Assembly (NCBI GenBank): GCA_016297405.1
Contig: JAEDGP010000074.1
Location: 1 to 9,342 of the forward strand
Source of the DNA: Treponema sp.
GTDB lineage: Bacteria > Spirochaetota > Spirochaetia > Treponematales > Treponemataceae
DNA length: 9,342 nucleotides
Reading direction: 5' to 3'
Positions 1-7,660 of the stretch are shown here, piece by piece. Under the pieces are notes generated by a model. That model was given only the letters and a program-made list of their open reading frames with translations. It was not told where the DNA came from and ran no database searches. The position numbers were made by a program, and so were the translations under genes. Positions within the stretch are counted from its first letter, which is position 1. Every line of letters begins with the position of its first letter.

Positions 1-8
1 TTTTTTTA

Positions 9-36
9 TTGTCAAACTTGAGTTTTGCATTATAGT
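9..36 (+). promoter_or_regulatory. Candidate sigma-70 type promoter for the deaminase gene
   Basis: A -35-like TTGTCA (9-14, 5 of 6 to consensus) and a -10-like TATAGT (31-36, 5 of 6) are separated by 16 nt. Transcription would start near position 43, giving a leader of about 70 nt before the GTG at 116. This is read by eye from consensus only; AT-rich DNA gives such matches by chance. Confidence 0.4.
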
Positions 37-115
37 AAAGGCAGCCTGAAAATAGTATAGGCTCATTATCCTTGCAAATTTGAGTTGCAACGATGTTTTT
101 TTACATGAGGCGTTT

Positions 116-580
116 GTGGAAAAAGATAAAAATTATATGCAGGAAGCAATAAAAGAAGCATACGAAGGAATTAAAAAAAAGCATGGAGGTCCTTTTGGAA
201 GTGTAATCGTAAAAGATGGAAAAATTGTTGGAAAAGGACATAATCAGGTGCTGTTAAATCATGATTCAACATGTCATGGAGAAATGATGGCTATTAGAGA
301 TGCCTGCAAAAATCTTGGTACTCATGATTTGTCTGGCTGCAGTTTATATACTACGGCTGCTCCTTGTCCAATGTGTAAAGGCGCTATATTATGGGCAAAT
401 ATTTCGAAAACATATTATGGTTGCACAATAGAAGATACAGATTTAATTGGTTTTCGTGATGAAACCTTCTATAAAAAATGGAATGAAGGAAACAACGGAA
501 ATTATGGAGAAGAATTAAGTCGGGCTGAATGCAAAAAGTTGTTTTCAGATTATGCAAATAATTCTCATGATTTGTATTGA
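116..580 (+). CDS. Zinc-dependent nucleoside/guanine deaminase-like protein (CDA fold)
   Basis: Predicted 154-residue cytoplasmic enzyme of the cytidine/deoxycytidylate deaminase superfamily, hydrolytically removing an amino group from a purine or related base. Numbered from the GTG, the zinc site is visible as H54-G-E56 (Zn ligand and proton-shuttle Glu) and P83-C84-P-M-C87 (two Zn-ligand Cys). GGPFGSVIVKDG near residue 24 and a C-terminal GFRDETFYK resemble guanine deaminases such as Bacillus GuaD, but base specificity cannot be read from sequence, and TadA-like tRNA deaminases share the motifs. Length is normal for the family. Start choice: the frame is open from a TTG at 80, but that codon has no ribosome binding site. 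GTG 116 has GAGG at 107-110, 5 nt upstream, and the family's usual N-terminus begins about here. ATG 137 is a third option without a good site. The residue before PCxxC is Ala, where Glu is common. It stands alone between its own promoter and a non-coding stretch. Confidence 0.85.
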   Translation: MEKDKNYMQEAIKEAYEGIKKKHGGPFGSVIVKDGKIVGKGHNQVLLNHDSTCHGEMMAIRDACKNLGTHDLSGCSLYTTAAPCPMCKGAILWANISKTYYGCTIEDTDLIGFRDETFYKKWNEGNNGNYGEELSRAECKKLFSDYANNSHDLY

Positions 581-658
581 TGTTTTGCAAGGTCTTTGTT
601 TTCACTATTTAAGACTAGATAATTAAGCTAATACTTTAATGATGAAATGAAAAAACTG

Positions 659-667
659 TGGTATAAT
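659..667 (+). promoter_or_regulatory. Extended -10 promoter upstream of the acetyltransferase leader
   Basis: A perfect TATAAT (662-667) is preceded by TGG (659-661), giving the extended -10 pattern TGnTATAAT that can work without a good -35. No convincing -35 lies 16-18 nt upstream (the sequence there is about ATGATG). A start near 674 would make a leader of almost 250 nt before the ATG at 922, or a separate small RNA. Confidence 0.45.
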
Positions 668-720
668 AATCAAAGTGGATTTTGTCACGAATAAAATATT
701 TGGAGTGTGGATGAGTGTTA

Positions 721-880
721 GGCCATTGATGGCCGGTGGTGAAGGACAAACCGTTAAGAAAAATGCGACAGCATTTTTTAGGTTTACCGCATCGGAAAAA
801 TCTGCAAAAGTTTGGGGCATTGCATAGCGCCGGGAGATTCCAGGCGGCTTGTGCCGTTTTAATCTTTTGGCTTCTCCCGG
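721..880 (+). other. Inverted-repeat-rich intergenic segment: candidate structured leader RNA, small RNA or dispersed repeat
   Basis: This is the core of the gene-free stretch 581-921. Successive stems can be drawn. GGCCA/TGGCC (721-725/730-734) closes a TTGA loop. AAAAATGC/GCATTTTT (759-766/771-778) closes a GACA loop and is enclosed by AAACC/GGTTT (748-752/781-785). CCGGGAGA/TCTCCCGG (830-837/873-880) encloses CGGC-TTGT-GCCG (845-856). The last part is markedly richer in G+C than its surroundings. A short direct repeat, TGTTGGAAA (882-890 and 891-899), follows, then the ribosome binding site of the next gene. I do not recognise a known riboswitch, SRP RNA, 6S, tmRNA or RNase P signature. 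An open frame crosses the minus strand here (623-931), but it has no ribosome binding site or recognisable domain and I do not call it a gene. The stems are seen; an RNA function is inferred. Confidence 0.35.
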
Positions 881-921
881 TTGTTGGAAATGTTGGAAAA
901 ATCTGATGCTGGAGAAAAACA

Positions 922-1551
922 ATGAACTCAAACTACATTATTCGTCCTGAAACAGAAAAGGACTATGAAACTGTTGAAAATCTTACCAGAGATTCTTTCT
1001 GGAACGTTTATACCCCTGGCTGTACAGAGCATTATGTTCTGAATCAATTCAGAACAAATCCTGATTTTATTCCAGAGCTTAGCCTTGTTCTTGAGCTGGA
1101 TGGAAAAATAATCGGGCATGTAATGTACTGCTGGTCAAAAATCAATGTGGATGATGGTTCTCAAATCAAAATGATGACTTTTGGACCCATTTCTATTCAT
1201 CCTGATTTTAAACGCAAAGGATATGGAAAAATTCTTCTGGATTATTCCATGGAAAAAGCAAAACAGATGGGTGCTGGCTGTCTTTTAATCTGCGGAAATT
1301 CTGATTTTTACGGAAAATCCGGGTTTGTTGTGGCAAGCTCAAAAGGCATTCGCTATGCCGATGACCCTAAAAGTGATGCTCCATATTTTTTGTGCAAGGA
1401 ACTGGAAGAAGGCTTTTTGAACGGAATTTCAGGTTCTTACAAAGATCATGAAGGTTATTTTGTGGCAATGAAGAATCCAGAAGCATTTGCTGAGTACGAT
1501 TCGAAATTTCCATTCAAAGAAAAGCTTAAGCTCCCAGGACAGCTGTTCTAG
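922..1551 (+). CDS. GNAT family N-acetyltransferase, YhbS-like (COG3153 type)
   Basis: Predicted 209-residue cytoplasmic acetyltransferase using acetyl-CoA; the acceptor is unknown. The GNAT fold is visible in order. The N-terminal strand and helix are IIRPETEKDYETVENL (residues 6-21). The beta strands carry LVLELDGKIIGHVMY (55-69). Motif A is FGPISIHPDFKRKGYGK (87-103), whose K-R-K-G-Y-G is a variant of the (R/Q)xxGx(G/A) loop that binds the CoA pyrophosphate. A YhbS-style NSDFYGKSGF (126-135) follows. The C-terminal extension (about 150-209, with YFLCKELEEGFLNGISG) matches the longer YhbS-like subgroup rather than minimal GNATs of about 150 residues. ATG 922 is supported by GGAG at 911-914 with 7 nt spacing. 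It appears to be a single-gene unit, with a long structured leader before it and an intrinsic terminator 12 nt after its stop. The fold assignment is secure; the substrate is not. Confidence 0.9.
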   Translation: MNSNYIIRPETEKDYETVENLTRDSFWNVYTPGCTEHYVLNQFRTNPDFIPELSLVLELDGKIIGHVMYCWSKINVDDGSQIKMMTFGPISIHPDFKRKGYGKILLDYSMEKAKQMGAGCLLICGNSDFYGKSGFVVASSKGIRYADDPKSDAPYFLCKELEEGFLNGISGSYKDHEGYFVAMKNPEAFAEYDSKFPFKEKLKLPGQLF

Positions 1552-1562
1552 GCGGTAACGAG

Positions 1563-1603
1563 AAAGCGGCCAGTCGTAATTTTGCGGCTGGCCGCTTTTT
1601 TTT
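1563..1603 (+). terminator. Strong intrinsic terminator after the acetyltransferase
   Basis: AAAGCGGCCAG (1563-1573) pairs perfectly with CTGGCCGCTTT (1588-1598). Three more pairs inside (one of them G-T) give a 14-bp stem with an 8-nt loop, followed by a run of eight T (1596-1603). On the minus strand the run after the stem is only three T, so it works mainly for the rightward transcript. Confidence 0.93.
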
Positions 1604-1625
1604 ATAGAGGCGGAATAATTCATAA

Positions 1626-1679
1626 AAAGGCGCACACGTTGACACGCATTTTAACGAATAAAAACAAAAGATTTTTTGT
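1626..1679 (-). terminator. Possible weak terminators after the debranching-enzyme gene
   Basis: Read on the minus strand, just past the stop codon, ACAAAA-AATC-TTTTGT (1679-1664) is followed by a T run (down to 1660). Further on, GCGTGT-CAACGT-GTGCGC (1647-1630), half of it G-T pairs, precedes TTTTT (1628-1624). Both stems are weak. Together with the convergent strong terminator at 1563-1603 they are the only candidates for the leftward transcript end. Confidence 0.3.
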
Positions 1680-1683
1680 GTTA

Positions 1684-4600
1684 TTATTTTATTGCAAAAA
1701 TAGTAACGGTTTTTGGCCGGATATTGAAAACGCTACCACTGTCTAATTGATAGGTAGGATTACTATCATCATTTATGAAGTGTGATCCATCGGTAATTAA
1801 CGACCAATGCTTATTTCCTGCTTCTGGAAGCTGATATTTTGCATCGCTGCCAAATGGATTTGCAATAATGATGATTTTTTCCCAAGAGTCTCCGCATTTT
1901 GTGCCATCCAATTGCCAGGCCAAAACTTGTTCAGTCAAACCAGCTTTCTTGTTGTCAATGAATGAAAGACATTCGCGAACCTGTTTTCCAGTGGAAAGTC
2001 TGAAGGCAGCGTGTTGCTTTCGCAGGGAAATAAGTTCCTGAACGTAAGTAACTACATCATATTTTTCTTCACAACGTTTCCAATCAAGGTTGTTGATTTT
2101 GTCTGTAATGTTGTAAGTATTGCGAAGGTAGGCGTGTTTTTTGTCTGAGCTCCATCCAACATCGTAGAATTCTTCTTTTGTGTCAAGAATCTGTTGAGGA
2201 ATTTCCTTTGTCCGGCAAAATTCCATTCCAGCATGAAGGATAGGCATTCCTTCAGAAAGCAGAATAAGAGAAATGGCCATTTTTTGAAGCTGGTCATAGT
2301 ATTCTTCCGGTTTGTTTTCTTCTACCAGATGAAGTTTATCGTTCAAGGTAATGTTATCATGGATTTCGGTGTAATTAACTGAAGTCCATGTGGTTTCAGT
2401 CCAAGGAGTTGCAGCAGCAGTGCCTTCAACTTTGCTGTATTCAATATCAGGATGTTCAACTGCACCAACAATACCAAATTTCAGAGCTTCCTTACGATTT
2501 CCGTTATGAATGAATCCAGGTTCCTGGTCATTGAAAACAGATCCTTTTATTGCACAACGAATAGCATCGTTAAAATGTCCAATGTCAGGCATTTTAGCTG
2601 CATTGACTTGAGTTGCAGGAACCATTTTTCCAGCATTGTACATTTGCCATCCTTCTCCGTAAAGCAGAACATCTTTGCGGATGTTTTTTAACGCTTTGGA
2701 AATAGCGTTCATTGTATCTGTATCATGCAAGCCCATAAGGTCAAAGCGGAAACCGCTAAGTTTGTACTCCTTAAGCCAGAATGAAAGTGTATCAACCATA
2801 AATTTGCGGAACATTTCCCGTTCACTTGCTGTGTCTTCTCCAGCTCCAGAGTAGCCTTCAATACGATAGAAGTAGCCAGGAACTGAAGTGCCAAGAGACA
2901 TGTAAAGACCGTCGCGAACATGATTGAATACAACATCAAGAATAATACCGATGCCAGCTTTTGCATAAGCTTGGATAAGTGATTTTAATTCCTTGATGCG
3001 AACAGTTCCGTTGAATGGGTCTGATGAATATGAGCCTTCTGGAACGCCATAGTTTTGTGGATCATAGCCCCAGTTGAACGCACCGAACTTTATGCGCCTG
3101 CAGTAGTCTTTATCAGTCATTTTTGATTCATCGACAGAGATGAAGTCCATCAAAGGAAGGAGCTGCACATGAGTAACACCTAGTTTTTTAATGTGGTCGA
3201 ATCCTGTGGGAATACCATTGATGTTTGTGCAAGTTTCATATGCTCCTGAATAGAGGCGCCTGTTTTTATCGGAGCCGTTCCAATATTTTGATGAAGAAAT
3301 GTCAGCGATGTGTGCTTCATATACAATCACGTCATTTTTGCACTTGACTTCAGGAGTTTTTACCTTGTCCCAATCGTTTGGATTCGTGCGTTTAAGATCA
3401 ACGACCATAGAACGTTTGCCATTAACGCCACATGCATGGGCGTAAGGATCTGCACTTTTGCTGAATACTCCATGAATTAACAGGCGGTATTCATAATAAG
3501 TTTCATGAAGGTCGCCAGGAACGGAGATTTCCCAAATGCCGTTGAATGATTTGCCTTTTTTGCAATTCATTTGAATGGTTTGTTTTGGAGCGTCGGCTTT
3601 TGATGCATCGCCTTGATCGTAAAGCAAAACAGAAACTTCCCGAGCTGTTGGTGCCCAAAGCCTGAAAGTTGTTTGCTTAGGCGAATACAAGGCACCAAGA
3701 TCAGTATCAGTGAGATATTTTTTCTTGAATGTTTCGGAATCAAAGAACCATTCCAAAGCAGCAGTGTTTTCTCCAGCGCATGTTTTGCTTTGCATTCTTC
3801 CGCTTAAAATTACATTCTGCAGGTAGTTTTTTGGGCCTCGTTCTGCACCGTTCCAGTCTGGACACAGGTCGCGTTTTGGGAAAGGAGCTGTGAACCATTT
3901 TGAAGGACATTCGAATTTGTTCAAAGCAGAAACATTTTGGCCATCGGTAAGTTCAGCTGGTGTATTGATGGTGATGGTTTTTCCAGGAATCAATTCAACG
4001 CCATTGACAGTGAGTTTTGGCAAATCCCTTGAATCGCCTCCCTCTAATGTCCAGGTTATTTTGCTTTCATATACCTTCGATTTTCGTTCAGTAAATGCGT
4101 TGAATTTCCAGTTTTTACCGAAAGTCATGGATGATTCCCATGTTTTGCAGGCAGCTGGCAAACAAGGTCGGAATTCGATATTATTTTCGAACAGGCGAGG
4201 AACGAATCCTGATACATCCTGTGAAATGTTACGAACGAATTCAGCAACGCTCCAGGCTTGGCTGAAGGTTCCGGAAAGTTTTGGATTTCCATTTGAGTCT
4301 GGACGGGCGTGAATATTTTCACTTAATGTGCCGGCACATCCCAAATCCATAATCATTTTTGCTTCGTTTTTTAAGATGGAAGCTGCTTCAACAGGGAGAA
4401 CACCGTTTGAGGTGATTGCACATGAAGAAATGTATGGTCCTGAATTCCATTCCCAGATTGTGCCGTTATGATAAGCTGCATCTTTGTGGTAATGTTCAGG
4501 ATTTTCGTGCTCTGGATGGAAAATCGGATCTTCAGGAGAAAGACTGTACAAACCGAATGGACAAACAAGTTCCCGGTTTACGTTTTCCATAATTTTGCGG

Positions 4601-6120
4601 GTTTTGTATTGGTCAAGGATGGAAACGAATAATCCTGTTTCTGTTTTTGGCAATACAGCAGGTACAGAAATTGTCATAAGCTGGTTTGGACGTACGCGCA
4701 GGTCTTTTGTCCATTCGCCATAGCCGCCTTCAGGAAGATGATCAGCCAACGATTCAGCGTTTTCGCTCCAAAAAAGATTTTCGAAAGATTTACCAACTCT
4801 GTCTGCAAATTTGTCGTAGCGAGAAGAAATATCATTTTTGCCAAGCCATTTCATGAAAATAGCTGAAATTTTAAGTGCAGTGTACCAAAGAGCCTGTATA
4901 TCATTTGCTCTGTTGCCCCGTGGGGACCATGGCTGATTGTTCATGATTCTGGCATCCATCCAGGTGTCGGCATCGCCATGACAAAGCAGTCCGTTACCAT
5001 CGCAGCGGGAAATATCTGCATCAACAGCGATTTCGATTGTTTGGCTCAAATCTTTTAAGATTTCAGTATCTCCGGAGTATTGAATGTATTCGTAAAGTGC
5101 GCGAATGAACCAAAGCGTTCCGTCAACGGTATTGTAAATTACATCTTTTTCATCGCGATAACGATTTGGAATGCGGCCATAAGTTGCACTGTTTTTGTCT
5201 CTGTCCTGGAAACCTGCAAATCCAAGAAGAACATCTTTTGCTTCCTCAAAACAACCAGAAGCAAGAAGAATTCCGTTTAATGCAATGAAAGTATCGCGCC
5301 CCCAGTTATCTCTGAACCAAGGAAGTCCCGCCCAGATTCCGCGATATTTTGAATCGTGGTCTTTAGTAGCTAAAAGCCAGCCGTTGAATCTAGCCCACTG
5401 AATGGCTTCATCAAATTTTTCGTCGCCTGTGTTGATAAAGCCTTTGTTCATGAAGTCATCGATTTTTTTGCAATGAGCAACGATTCCTTTTTCTTTTGCC
5501 AGCCGAACAGCTTTTTCAATGGCGGTCTTTTCATCTTTTTCAAAAACCATGTACCATCCTGGGGCTTGGAAAAGTGATTTGTTTTCTTCAGCGGAACTGT
5601 TTTTTGATATGGGAGTATAGGATTGATCAGAAACATACAGTTCCATGGTATTATTGATGAATGAATGGTAAAAATCAAATTCGGCTGCAATCGCAATACC
5701 ATCAGCGCTCAAAACAGAAATTCCGTCTATACTGTTCTTTTTAAAATCAATTTTGAGCTTAGAGATCTTGTTAAGTTTGGATTGTTCTTCTGTTGAGTTA
5801 TCATTGGAAGGTTTTGGATTAAAAGAATAAAAACCAACATTTTTTTCGGAAGTTATATAGATTGCCTGTTCATCCAAAAGCAGGGACATTTGCACAGGAC
5901 TACCATTAATGATAGTGTTAAGTCCGTATGGATAGAAATCAATGTATTTGGCTTCTGTCCACAGGTGGCCATTTATGGTAAAACCTTCGAAAAAGCGATG
6001 ATTACCGCGGTAATATCCATTATTTGCAATTTTACTTGAAAAAAGTAACTCAATATAACCGTCTTTGCGGTCAGTCCAAGCCAAACGGCGACCAGTCTCA
6101 TTCTGCAGGCGAATTTTCAT
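1684..6120 (-). CDS. pulA: Fused debranching enzyme: N-terminal GH133 amylo-alpha-1,6-glucosidase + C-terminal type I pullulanase (CBM48-GH13)
   Basis: This 1478-residue protein contains two complete alpha-1,6-debranching modules. Residues 1 to about 220 look like a beta-rich GDE N-domain. About 220-660 is the GH133 barrel, with GLPWFRDNWGRDTF (to D276), DTWMDAR (D389, the position of the proposed acid in eukaryotic debranching enzymes), YHNGTIWEW (550-558) and LSEN...QAWSVAEF (E601, W623). A less clear beta segment links to a pullulanase module from about 785: CBM48 near 809-905 (YSPKQTTFRLWAPTA), FNWGYDP (1015-1021), DVVFNH (1062-1067), GFRFDLMG (nucleophile D1127), LLYGEGW (acid/base E1156), YTEIHDN (D1255), then a C-terminal beta domain. 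All three GH13 catalytic acids are present. No signal peptide is visible, so it probably debranches cytoplasmic glycogen or maltodextrin. Each half is about the size of a stand-alone enzyme, and there is no frame break at the join. The ATG at 6120 has no clear ribosome binding site. It lies 70 bp after trkH. The pulA symbol refers only to the C-terminal half. Confidence 0.92.
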   Translation of the reverse strand: MKIRLQNETGRRLAWTDRKDGYIELLFSSKIANNGYYRGNHRFFEGFTINGHLWTEAKYIDFYPYGLNTIINGSPVQMSLLLDEQAIYITSEKNVGFYSFNPKPSNDNSTEEQSKLNKISKLKIDFKKNSIDGISVLSADGIAIAAEFDFYHSFINNTMELYVSDQSYTPISKNSSAEENKSLFQAPGWYMVFEKDEKTAIEKAVRLAKEKGIVAHCKKIDDFMNKGFINTGDEKFDEAIQWARFNGWLLATKDHDSKYRGIWAGLPWFRDNWGRDTFIALNGILLASGCFEEAKDVLLGFAGFQDRDKNSATYGRIPNRYRDEKDVIYNTVDGTLWFIRALYEYIQYSGDTEILKDLSQTIEIAVDADISRCDGNGLLCHGDADTWMDARIMNNQPWSPRGNRANDIQALWYTALKISAIFMKWLGKNDISSRYDKFADRVGKSFENLFWSENAESLADHLPEGGYGEWTKDLRVRPNQLMTISVPAVLPKTETGLFVSILDQYKTRKIMENVNRELVCPFGLYSLSPEDPIFHPEHENPEHYHKDAAYHNGTIWEWNSGPYISSCAITSNGVLPVEAASILKNEAKMIMDLGCAGTLSENIHARPDSNGNPKLSGTFSQAWSVAEFVRNISQDVSGFVPRLFENNIEFRPCLPAACKTWESSMTFGKNWKFNAFTERKSKVYESKITWTLEGGDSRDLPKLTVNGVELIPGKTITINTPAELTDGQNVSALNKFECPSKWFTAPFPKRDLCPDWNGAERGPKNYLQNVILSGRMQSKTCAGENTAALEWFFDSETFKKKYLTDTDLGALYSPKQTTFRLWAPTAREVSVLLYDQGDASKADAPKQTIQMNCKKGKSFNGIWEISVPGDLHETYYEYRLLIHGVFSKSADPYAHACGVNGKRSMVVDLKRTNPNDWDKVKTPEVKCKNDVIVYEAHIADISSSKYWNGSDKNRRLYSGAYETCTNINGIPTGFDHIKKLGVTHVQLLPLMDFISVDESKMTDKDYCRRIKFGAFNWGYDPQNYGVPEGSYSSDPFNGTVRIKELKSLIQAYAKAGIGIILDVVFNHVRDGLYMSLGTSVPGYFYRIEGYSGAGEDTASEREMFRKFMVDTLSFWLKEYKLSGFRFDLMGLHDTDTMNAISKALKNIRKDVLLYGEGWQMYNAGKMVPATQVNAAKMPDIGHFNDAIRCAIKGSVFNDQEPGFIHNGNRKEALKFGIVGAVEHPDIEYSKVEGTAAATPWTETTWTSVNYTEIHDNITLNDKLHLVEENKPEEYYDQLQKMAISLILLSEGMPILHAGMEFCRTKEIPQQILDTKEEFYDVGWSSDKKHAYLRNTYNITDKINNLDWKRCEEKYDVVTYVQELISLRKQHAAFRLSTGKQVRECLSFIDNKKAGLTEQVLAWQLDGTKCGDSWEKIIIIANPFGSDAKYQLPEAGNKHWSLITDGSHFINDDSNPTYQLDSGSVFNIRPKTVTIFAIK

Positions 6121-6158
6121 ACTATTATAGAATAACTGATGAAAGTTGAAACTTCAAC
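6121..6158 (-). promoter_or_regulatory. TATAAT and small palindrome immediately before the debranching-enzyme start
   Basis: On the minus strand a perfect TATAAT (6129-6124) ends 3 nt before the ATG. Upstream lies the palindrome GTTGAA-AC-TTCAAC (6145-6158), an operator-like shape. No good -35 sits at normal spacing (TTGAAG, 6157-6152, is 22 nt away) and there is no Shine-Dalgarno sequence. A promoter here would start transcription at or inside the first codons. The elements are seen; function is uncertain, and the AT richness makes chance matches likely. Confidence 0.25.
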
Positions 6159-6190
6159 AAAATTCAAATTCGCTAACTTTTTATTATTAC

Positions 6191-7633
6191 TTACTTTTTC
6201 CAGTAGTGAGGGATGAAGAAAATTATCATCGTGTATAATTCAAGTCTTCCGGCTAGCATTGCGAATGCGTACCACCATTTTAAAAGTGAAGGTAGTGAAC
6301 CGTAATTGCAGGAAGGACCAAGAGATCCAAAAGCTGGACCAATGTTTCCAATCATAGAAAGAGCGCCGGTGAAGGCAGAAAATAAATCAAGTTGAGCCAT
6401 ACAACCAAACATTGTGGTAATAGTCACAAGAATCAGATATGTTGCCATGAAAGCTGCAACACTGTAGACGATATCGTGGCGTCCTGGTCTGTTATTTAAG
6501 CGAATGCTGAATACTCCGTGAGGGTGGAGAAGGCGTTTTGTTTCGTTGTTTACCTGCTTGAAAAGAACAACCCAGCGAATGACTTTTATTCCACCTGCGG
6601 TTGAACCAGAGCAACCTCCAACAAAAAACAGGGCGAACAGAACAAACTGCGAAAGTGACGGCCATAAAGTAAAGTCGGCGGTAGCGAAGCCTGTAGTTGT
6701 AATTATTGAGGCAGTTTGAAAAAATGCATATCGAAGTCCATGAGGGAATGAACCGTAAGTTTGCGTAATATTTATGGCTATCAAAATGACAGCGATTAGA
6801 AAAATCGAAATGTACGCTTTGAGTTCTGAATTGTCGCGGATTTCGCTGAATTTTCTGGAAATTGCATAGAAATACAGACTGAAGTTAATACCGGCCAGAA
6901 ACATAAAGACTGTGCAAATAATGTCTATAGGTGCTGAATTGTAATAACCTATGCTGGCGTTTCTGGTGGAAAAACCGCCGGTTCCCAAAGTTGCGAAAGA
7001 ATGAGAAAGGGCATCGATAAAATCCATGCCAAAAACCATAAGCAAAACTGTCTGAACAGCGGTCAAAATCAAATAAATGAGCCAAAGAACTTTGGATGTA
7101 GTTGCGATTTTTGGAGTAACCTTGCTTTTTTCAGGACCTGTTGTTTCTGCTTTGATAAGCTGAAAACCACCTACACCAATCAATGGAAGAAGTGCTACGG
7201 TTAATGCGACTATTCCCATGCCACCAAGCCAATGCATTGTACATCGCCACAAATTTATGCTTCTGGGTAAGGTTTCAACATCGGAGAGAATTGTGGCGCC
7301 AGTTGTTGTAAAACCGCTGACGCTTTCAAAAAATGCATCTGTAAAAGATGGGATGGAGCCGCTTATAATCAACGGAATTGCACCAAAAAGGCTGGTGGTT
7401 ATCCATGCGGAGGCTACAACAACAAAAGCAGTTTTTGTTCGCAGTTCGATTTTTTTGTTTCTGAAGAAAAGGTTGATAAAAAGCAGAAAAATCCAGCTGC
7501 AGATCATCGGAATAGCGAAAGAAGGAATTATTGAAGTTTCGTTATATGCAAATGCAGTGGTTATAGGAATCAAGCAAGTGGTTCCCATAATGCCAAGAAG
7601 AAGTGAATTGATTCTTAAAAGTGAAATTAGCAT
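6191..7633 (-). CDS. trkH: Trk/Ktr-type potassium uptake channel subunit, TrkH family
   Basis: This 480-residue inner-membrane protein is the K+-conducting part of a Trk/Ktr system, driven by membrane potential or a coupled ion and gated by the cytosolic TrkA ring. The fourfold membrane-pore-membrane repeat is visible, with filter segments TTTGATIL (109-116), LGTGGFST (216-223), TTTGFATAD (312-320) and SMIGNIGPAFG (426-436), each with a filter Gly. GSTAGGIKV (343-351) is the conserved intramembrane-loop motif of the family, and AGRLE (461-465) the conserved C-terminal motif. About ten hydrophobic segments run from residue 10 to the end. Length is normal. The ATG at 7633 begins 27 bp after the trkA stop, and that stop (TAG) is in the same frame, so no earlier start exists. 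An AAGGA lies about 14 nt upstream, which is rather far, so translational coupling to trkA is likely. KtrB is the alternative name for related subunits; the two-RCK partner next door favours Trk. Confidence 0.95.
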   Translation of the reverse strand: MLISLLRINSLLLGIMGTTCLIPITTAFAYNETSIIPSFAIPMICSWIFLLFINLFFRNKKIELRTKTAFVVVASAWITTSLFGAIPLIISGSIPSFTDAFFESVSGFTTTGATILSDVETLPRSINLWRCTMHWLGGMGIVALTVALLPLIGVGGFQLIKAETTGPEKSKVTPKIATTSKVLWLIYLILTAVQTVLLMVFGMDFIDALSHSFATLGTGGFSTRNASIGYYNSAPIDIICTVFMFLAGINFSLYFYAISRKFSEIRDNSELKAYISIFLIAVILIAINITQTYGSFPHGLRYAFFQTASIITTTGFATADFTLWPSLSQFVLFALFFVGGCSGSTAGGIKVIRWVVLFKQVNNETKRLLHPHGVFSIRLNNRPGRHDIVYSVAAFMATYLILVTITTMFGCMAQLDLFSAFTGALSMIGNIGPAFGSLGPSCNYGSLPSLLKWWYAFAMLAGRLELYTMIIFFIPHYWKK

Positions 7634-7660
7634 TTCTGTTCGAAAATTCCTTGAATTGAA

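Noticed and set aside
759..779. AAAAATGC-GACA-GCATTTTT as a definite terminator
   Set aside because: The stem has only three G-C/C-G pairs, its T run is part of the stem, and no gene ends just before it. It is kept only as part of the structured segment.
623..931. 102-codon open frame on the minus strand between the deaminase and the acetyltransferase
   Set aside because: It has no ribosome binding site and no recognisable domain. It runs through the hairpin-rich non-coding stretch and overlaps the acetyltransferase start; open frames of this length occur by chance. A conserved repeat could still keep it open in several copies.
3890..4312. 140-codon plus-strand open frame inside the debranching gene
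   Set aside because: It is antisense to a well-supported coding region with clear GH133 motifs. The translation shows no domain and has no ribosome binding site.
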